DNA of 64,000 bases from Viscum album (lineage: Eukaryota > Streptophyta > Magnoliopsida > Santalales > Viscaceae): NCBI GenBank assembly GCA_963277665.1, contig OY728143.1, positions 533,606,394 through 533,670,393 on the forward strand, given 5' to 3'. The notes under the pieces are model-generated. The model had not been told where the DNA came from. It saw only the letters and a list, made by a program, of their open reading frames with translations, and searched no databases. Numbering within the stretch: position 1 is the first letter of the stretch; each line of letters starts with the position of its first letter. Of this stretch, positions 58,182 through 64,000 are shown piece by piece. A program made the position numbers and the translations under genes.

Positions 58182-59860
58182 TGTGACACTCCTTATAATA
58201 AATGAATTTTTGTTAGTGATAAGCTCAGCATAGAATTTACCATATATGATCACCACTTCACCATCCTAAGGATAGTTCTTAAAAATGAGAAATATGAAAT
58301 GTGAAATGGAAAGCATACTATGTATATAACATGGCCTTATCAAAAGATATTGAATAAAAGATACAGTTCTGTAGCAACAATTACATATTGATGGAAGGTA
58401 GTGGAGTGAACCTATATAATTGAACAAACTTAATGATTAACTAAGACATAATTAAATGGTTTCAATACTACTTAGCCTATCCACACTAATGGAAGAAAAT
58501 CCTTGGACTGATGGCTTCAACTCTACATGACCTATCAACACTAATGGAAGCCTATAGTTGATCCAAATGAATTATTAAATGAATTTACTATCAAATTGAA
58601 ATGGATTGACTCATTCTCTCCTTGTATTAGAAGTCAAGAATACCTTGGGTCTCGATAACCGCATTTTAATTAGAGGATACATTTTTCTTAGGTTGATACC
58701 TTCCTAGATTCCAATTCTTGTCTATTCATTGTATGATCGGAATACTATCGTAGGGTCTCTTCTTGTTCAAGGATAACTATGATACACTCCATGGATCCAA
58801 CATTAAAAAGTAGGTGCATAGGATAGACTACGGGGACCCATATTTTTCTTAGCCCTGCTTTACATTGGATGCACTATGTCGACTCAGTAGGTGCCTTAGT
58901 ATGAAATTTATTGGATTACGATCCATGGATTATTATCATTTATTTACACTATTACCCCTGAGATATATTATTATAATACTAAGTTATCTTTTCGTGATTC
59001 TACGTTACCTTGGATTTTACCATGTAACTCCCTCACTGGATATCATTGACTAGTTGCCTTATTACATCATGGGACATTCAGTTATTAAACTATCATGATA
59101 TGATGTCAATGTTGGATATTACACCACATGACCCATAAACATCAAATGGTAATTGATTAATTAATTAACCAGTTACATGTTCAGACACCACTTGATGGAC
59201 AATGTAGGTACTTGGTTATTTAGTTATTTTTTATTTATTTCATTACATTATTTATATGCATTCCTGTAAACTGTTATATTCCATTAGAAAGGCCAGATAA
59301 TATAAACACTATTGGGGGTGCCTGACATAGATTTATCTCATACCAATTTAGGGTGTTGTTAGGTATATAGAGTAGATTACTTGGTTGTAGTTATTGATAA
59401 AGGGAAGCATGCATCTTCCAATACATGATTGTGTGTAGATAGGATGTGGCATGATAGTAGATGACTGAGTAGGTTCTTGGGATGCATGGAGTAGTCATTG
59501 TTTTCATTTACCTTTAGGAACATGTTAGGCATATTGTCTTGTATCCATGCTTTCCAGATTTCTAGAAACATTACATTACATAATCGTTGTTCCATTTGAT
59601 ACATTTATTGTTATTTCTGCCTATCTATTGCTTCATTTTTCTTCTGCTATTTTTTTCCAATGTATCCACTATTTATGATTTATTTAAATCTCTTATTTTG
59701 TGATACACTCTTTTAATGAAGGAATAGTCTTCCCACTAACACACCCTACGCCCATGCAAATAGTCGAAAGCCTGTAGTGTTTGGGAAGATCCACATTAGG
59801 CCATGTGGGCCACTAGGATTAGTGCACCTATTATGTGGCATCCAAGTATTGGTATTTACA
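58182..59860 (+). repeat. Putative 5' LTR of gypsy-2
   Basis: Right edge: ...TATTTACA at 59,860, four bases before the primer site, which is well supported. Left edge: TGTGACACTCC at 58,182, which resembles the usual TGTGACACCCC start of many plant gypsy LTRs. The ends are then TG...CA and the length 1,679 bp. The partner LTR is outside the window, so the left edge is a guess. Confidence 0.5.
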
Positions 59861-59863
59861 GTG

Positions 59864-59875
59864 TGGTATTAGAGG
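59864..59875 (+). other. tRNA-Met-like primer site of gypsy-2
   Basis: TGGTATTAGAGG, two changes from TGGTATCAGAGC, follows the LTR end TTTACA by three bases and precedes the gag relic. Confidence 0.7.
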
Positions 59876-60784
59876 TGGTTTCCTTTCATTCATGACTATG
59901 TGGATAAAATAAAATGAAGAATATAAACTCTTGGGACATGGTTATAAGCCATTATTGGGAAACACGAACACATGTTCGATGTAAAACCATGTTACTTGTA
60001 ATGAAATTGTCGTTATATCTTTACTATTACATTTGATATTATTTCACCATTGCGTGAGTCACATGGTATTTGGTGTTGTTGATTATTACTCTTTGGGAAT
60101 TTATTTCATCCATTTCTCTATGATATAAGGGAAAAGAGTATCATTACATGTATCATAATAAGTACCTCAAAATCACATGTCATGCATTTCTTCATGCCAT
60201 ATAGGTGCATTTAACTACTTTTCACTACTTGAAATTCCATTCATTTTTGAGTGATGATGTGATAGTTTCTTGTACTCTTATTAATTCGTCTTTGATTGAG
60301 TTATTTCCTACATAAATTCAAGAGGTGTATGGGAATTCATGGGTTGGAACGAGTAATCTACTGAGTCAATCTAGTATGTTATAAGTAAATGGGCATCAAT
60401 TTTGGAGATAGGTGTATGGGTACTGATTAATCAGAAATGAGTATCCATTATTAAGTGAATCCTAAAATCTGAAATGAATTTGTTGCACGTCCATATCTCT
60501 CCTTGTAATTTTTATGAAAGGCAATGGAGTGAACCTAAGAATTAATAGCCAAATGACATTTAACTTATACATGATCACTTATTGATACCTGTTCATCTAA
60601 GAGGGTAGTTATAGAAGTATTCCTTGGGTAGTGAGTTTTCTTAGGACCATCTTCTGTTACGGATGATATATCCTTTATTCTATTATTGTTCTTTAGTGTG
60701 TTCTTGGAATTTGTAAACCAATGATGCCATGATTTCCTCGCGTTGTTCACTAGGAAGGTGTTGATAACCATGCTCTAGATGTGG

Positions 60785-61860
60785 GGGGGGGGGGATGAGC
60801 CGCCAGTCTTAATTCCCAGAGTTCCACTTGAGGAACTACCTATAGAACCTAAACCGAGAACTTATTCCCACATCCATGATAGTTTCAAACATCTATTTTA
60901 GTTCATGCATGGAGGTCCATGGGTTTTAACTATGATGGAAGATCTAACCTATGAGTTCAAGCAGTAGCACCTAACTACATATTCAGGGGATGGTAGATCA
61001 CAAGCCGCTTAGTCATGGCTATAGGCCATGGTTTCTATCTATGATCATCTGGAAACACCTCCATTGTGGATATTCATTCTTGTTATATACATTCTTCGGT
61101 ATTCAGCCACGAGTTTCTTTGATGTCTTTACTAAGGACAGACATCATCAGGTCATGTTGGGGGTTGACTTCTCAACTGACATATATGATCATTTAATTTC
61201 TCAGTCACTGAGAACTAACATAGCTAGAGCGTTTAGGCATCTCAATCTAGCATCTATGTCTATTATGGAATATTTAGCATGTTTCATTGAATTGAAGTGC
61301 TTTTCACAGCTTCTAGCCGGTGCTGAACTTTTGTGTGATAGAAGTTTTGAGGATGGGATTTAGTACACCATCTAAAATTAGGTGTATGAAGTTCACCATC
61401 CTACCTTCTCTACTATAAGTGATTAAGACCATATTGTTGAGCATAACATGAGGGATGGAGAGAGTACCGGGTTTAAAGGATTAGTGCCACATCAGGCCAA
61501 TAGTTCTTCCGGTTGTAGGAAATGTTCCCTTGATGTTTATCGTCAAAGAAGTTGGAGCCATTGTGTCCAGTTTTATAGCTTTTTAGTGTGTCATCAGTTT
61601 GGAAAACCATGGTATAAGAATCCCTAGTTTCATAGGGACCCTATGGAGTTCCAGTCTTTTGGTCGTATGGGTCATTGTCAACGCTTTTGTTTGACCATTC
61701 CACCTGTTTCGAGTGGAAAAGGGTCAGGTTCAGCCCCACTATTTAGAGAGTGTTATTTTGCAACGTGTCAGGTGAAAATTTGGAGGAGAACTGGCAGCTC
61801 TGGCCAAGGAGGAGGTCATAGCCGGAGTAGTCTGATCCCTGAACACCAACAGTGCTAGCA
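60785..61860 (+). pseudogene. gypsy-2 gag remnant
   Basis: Capsid-like part of the retrotransposon-gag family: RAFRHLNLASMSIMEYLACF followed by IELKCF and SFEDGI (61,229-61,360), matching the SVxEYxxxFxxLxxxxP and KFxxGL pattern. A nucleocapsid-like SFGRMGHCQRFC (around 61,655-61,690) retains part of a CCHC knuckle. The upstream part (from about 60,800) is open only in short pieces. A run of twelve G at 60,783-60,794 lies just before it. Several stops interrupt the frame. Confidence 0.68.
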
Positions 61861-61989
61861 GAGCAATCATGATCATTGTAGTCCATTTGTTGCAAAGGTT
61901 CATGGATTATGTCATTTTCATGCCTTTCAGTTGATACCTGATGGTCGGTCTATGGGAACATCTACTGAATGAGGTTCTATTCGAATATC

Positions 61990-62300
61990 CTCTACTATAT
62001 TATCTTCATTATTTGATACAGGTGCATCAAACTCTTTTATTTCGATATCTATCATGTAATGTCTTGGACTAGATACACTATAACACTATTGTGTAATTAC
62101 CTTAGATACATAATTTGGAATATAGATATAGGGAACAATCTAGTGCATGTGTTTCCCCTTGAGTTTAGAAGTAATCATTTCTTGTGGAATCTATTTATTC
62201 TCGAGATGACGGGCATCAATGTCATTCTTAGGACAGACTGGTTGGTCCCCTATCATGCCTTTGTAGACTATTATTATCGAAGGGTTTCTTTTACATCCCT
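61990..62300 (+). pseudogene. gypsy-2 aspartic protease remnant
   Basis: SLFDTGASNSFIS near 62,010-62,040 is the intact active-site block of a gypsy retropepsin. After stops, INVILRTDWLVPYHAFVDY near 62,215-62,270 corresponds to the conserved DVILGMDWLxxYHAxIDC block. Confidence 0.75.
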
Positions 62301-62439
62301 ATAAGGTAGTTTTTATCTTTTAAATGGTGAGTAGGATGTCCAGGTCAGAGTGAGATAGACCAAAGAAATATGGGCTAGGTGGAGTGACTACACAGATTGC
62401 AAATCATTTCATAGAAGAACATGACGTTCATTAATAATA

Positions 62440-63250
62440 TTTCCCTCAAGTAGTTGACTGTTTCAAAGAATTCATTCCAGATGAATTTTCTGGCATACAT
62501 GCTAAAGAGGGGTATTGTTCACAATTGAGATTGTTCTAGGAGAAGTTGTAGTGTCCATTCCTCTATAAAGGATGGCACCTACAGAGCATTTAGAACTCAA
62601 GATGTAGATTGAGGACTTAGATGCCAAATGATTTATACAGCTCGATACATCCTATTGGCATTATCCCATGCTTTTTTCAATGAAGGAGAATAGAACTCTC
62701 AATTTATGTGTGGTTTATATAATGTTGAATGAGATTAAAATCATGAACTGGTATCCACTTCCTTGAATAGATGATTTCATTGACATGCTTCGAGGTGCAA
62801 AGGTGTTCCCTAAGATCAACCTGAGATTAGGTTATCATCAGGTGTGAGTCAGACCACCAGACATACCTTGCACATGTTTTCAAAACATCTATGGTGTCTA
62901 TCTGTATCTTGTTATGTCATTCAGTCTCATGGACATGCCAGTTGTTTTCAATGATTTGATAAATTGGGGTGTCCACCCCTATTTGGACTCATTGGTCGTA
63001 GTCTTTGTGGATGGCATCTTTTGGTATTTGTGCACTCGTAATGTCTATTCCAAACATCATGATATTTTTTTGACTACAATGATATGGAATCATTTTTATG
63101 GAAATTTTTAAAAATCTGACTTCTAGATCGACAAATTCTACTTCATTATTCCTATTATTTCAGAGTCAGGATTTTAAATTGACCCTAAAAGGTTAGTGTA
63201 GTAGTTTACTGGGACAATCCCAAGAACATGTCTGATATCAAGAGTTTCTT
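62440..63250 (+). pseudogene. gypsy-2 reverse transcriptase remnant
   Basis: Readable blocks in order: CFKEFIPDEFSGI (62,460), MAPTEHLELKM (62,572), NWYPLP followed by IDDFIDMLRGAKVFPKIN (62,748-62,820), LRLGYHQV, then a YLYLVMSFSLMDMPVVFNDL block (62,900-62,955), and LVVVFVDGIFWY near 62,995-63,030, where VVFIDDILVY is expected. The second catalytic Asp is Gly and stops are frequent, so the enzyme is dead. Confidence 0.75.
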
Positions 63251-63259
63251 GGGCATGTC

Positions 63260-63860
63260 TTGATATTCTGGTCTTTCATACATGACATTTCAAGTCTTGA
63301 TTCACCTCTTATTTTGATTACCAGGAATGGTGTTATGTTCTTGTGGTTAGAAGAATGTGAGAAATCCATTCAAGAACATAAAGGGAGGCTTCTCACAACA
63401 CCTATTCTGAATCTTCTTGATCCTGGTAAAGGTAATATCATCTTCTGTGATTCATTAGGAATTGGACTTGGACAAGTGTTGATGTAATAAGACAATGTTG
63501 TTGCGTATGTATCTCAGTAGTAGATGCCTCAGGAGAGAAATTTCCTGATGTATGACCTCGATCTAGCAGCTTTTGTCCATGCCTTACGTTGCTGGAGACA
63601 TTATCTATTGGATGAGTGATTTTATGTCTATACATATTAAAAAGCCTCAAGTATATATTTTAATAGTGTGACTTGAAACATCGACGTTGAAGATGTGTCG
63701 AATATCTACAATTCATTGATTCTGAGGATGTCTATACGCCTAGAAAAGGAAATGTGGTTACAAATGAACTGAGTCAAAAATCTCAAGAGCATGCAATATA
63801 AGAAGCCAATGATGAATAGAAATTAACGGTCATCATTTTTGAACATCATCTGGAGTTTCC
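63260..63860 (+). pseudogene. gypsy-2 RNase H remnant
   Basis: The RT-RNase H tether ITRNGVMFLWLEECEKSIQE and TTPILNLLDPGKGNIIFCDS (63,318-63,455) are open. IGLGQVLM is followed by a stop at 63,486. Then YDLDLAAFVHALRCWRHYL near 63,552-63,608 matches the conserved YDLELAAVVHALKxWRHYL block. Frameshifts follow towards the window end. Confidence 0.75.
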
Positions 63861-64000
63861 ATACAGTCGTGAGCATTATTACCTATCATCCTTAATTTTT
63901 TCCTCTTCTCACCTTGAGAAGGTGATGAACATGCAATTTTCAGATCCTGAATGTTGGGTTCTATGTGAGAGTATATCATGAGATAACCATCCATTGGATT

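Larger units (their letters stand above)
58182..64000 (+). mobile_element. Degenerate plus-strand Ty3/gypsy element (gypsy-2), cut by the window end
   Basis: Order: putative 5' LTR (58,182-59,860), tRNA-Met-like primer site, gag, protease, RT, RNase H. Integrase and the 3' LTR lie beyond the window. Stops and frameshifts are frequent and the RT active site is altered, so it is an old dead copy. It is opposite in orientation to every other LTR element in the window. Confidence 0.78.

Noticed and set aside
60783..60794. Run of twelve G
   Set aside because: A lone homopolymer in decayed retroelement DNA; no G-quadruplex pattern of four tracts around it, and it may be length-unstable or a sequencing artefact.
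61028..61363. Possible host gene at 61.0-61.4 kb on the plus strand
   Set aside because: The translation matches retrotransposon Gag (SMSIMEYLACF, SFEDGI) and is followed in order by protease and RT, so it is part of gypsy-2.

Overview
This is eukaryotic nuclear DNA, almost certainly from a flowering plant. It is very A+T-rich and is built mostly of LTR retrotransposons of plant-specific types: a Ty1/copia Sirevirus with multiple polypurine tracts and an extra ORF, Ty3/gypsy elements including one with a chromodomain-like tail, and a piece of an L1-type LINE. I found no intact host gene, no rRNA or tRNA gene, and no CRISPR-like array. The species cannot be named from the sequence.

Layout, left to right. 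1-1.9 kb: A+T-rich DNA with no recognisable gene. 1.9-2.78 kb: minus-strand LINE reverse transcriptase fragment, cut off by the next element. 2.78-13.9 kb: an old minus-strand Ty3/gypsy element with about 3.4 kb LTRs and a broken gag-pol; its outer (right) LTR end is missing, and a second, more decayed gypsy reverse transcriptase lies against it at 13.95-14.64 kb. 14.6-17.46 kb: A+T-rich, nothing recognised. 17,467-44,360: a nested retrotransposon cluster (below). 44.4-58.2 kb: A+T-rich DNA holding two diverged copies of a repeat that carries the ruins of an unrecognised coding segment. 58.2 kb to the window end: a plus-strand, heavily mutated Ty3/gypsy element running off the edge.

The cluster can be resolved to the base. 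The outer element is a minus-strand, gag-pol-less Ty3/gypsy derivative (LARD-like) with LTRs of about 3.21 kb, only 1.67 kb of internal DNA, and 5-bp target duplications ATGGG at 17,462-17,466 and 44,361-44,365. Two related Ty1/copia elements sit inside its left LTR, both also on the minus strand. Element A (18,555-30,936, TSD TTGAC) is a full Sirevirus-like element: 1,761-bp LTRs that look almost identical, an intact gag, an intact pol and an intact third ORF of 796 codons. Element B (31,535-37,951, TSD TTGGG) has two LTRs of about 1.69 kb and keeps only an intact third ORF (803 codons); gag and pol are cleanly gone. Removing A and B restores an outer LTR of 3,210 bp against 3,209 bp for its partner.

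How the parts work together: A has what an autonomous element needs (promoter-bearing LTRs, tRNA-Met primer site, Gag, protease, integrase, reverse transcriptase, RNase H, polypurine tracts) plus a nuclear-looking, coiled-coil accessory protein of unknown role. B and the outer element are non-autonomous and would need proteins supplied in trans. The most unusual points are: the ORF3-only derivative; a TATA box just upstream of ORF3 in A that suggests a separate transcript; two in-frame stops at the gag/pol junction lying inside an intron-like 81-nt segment; and a doubled tRNA-Met primer site, one copy folded into a hairpin.
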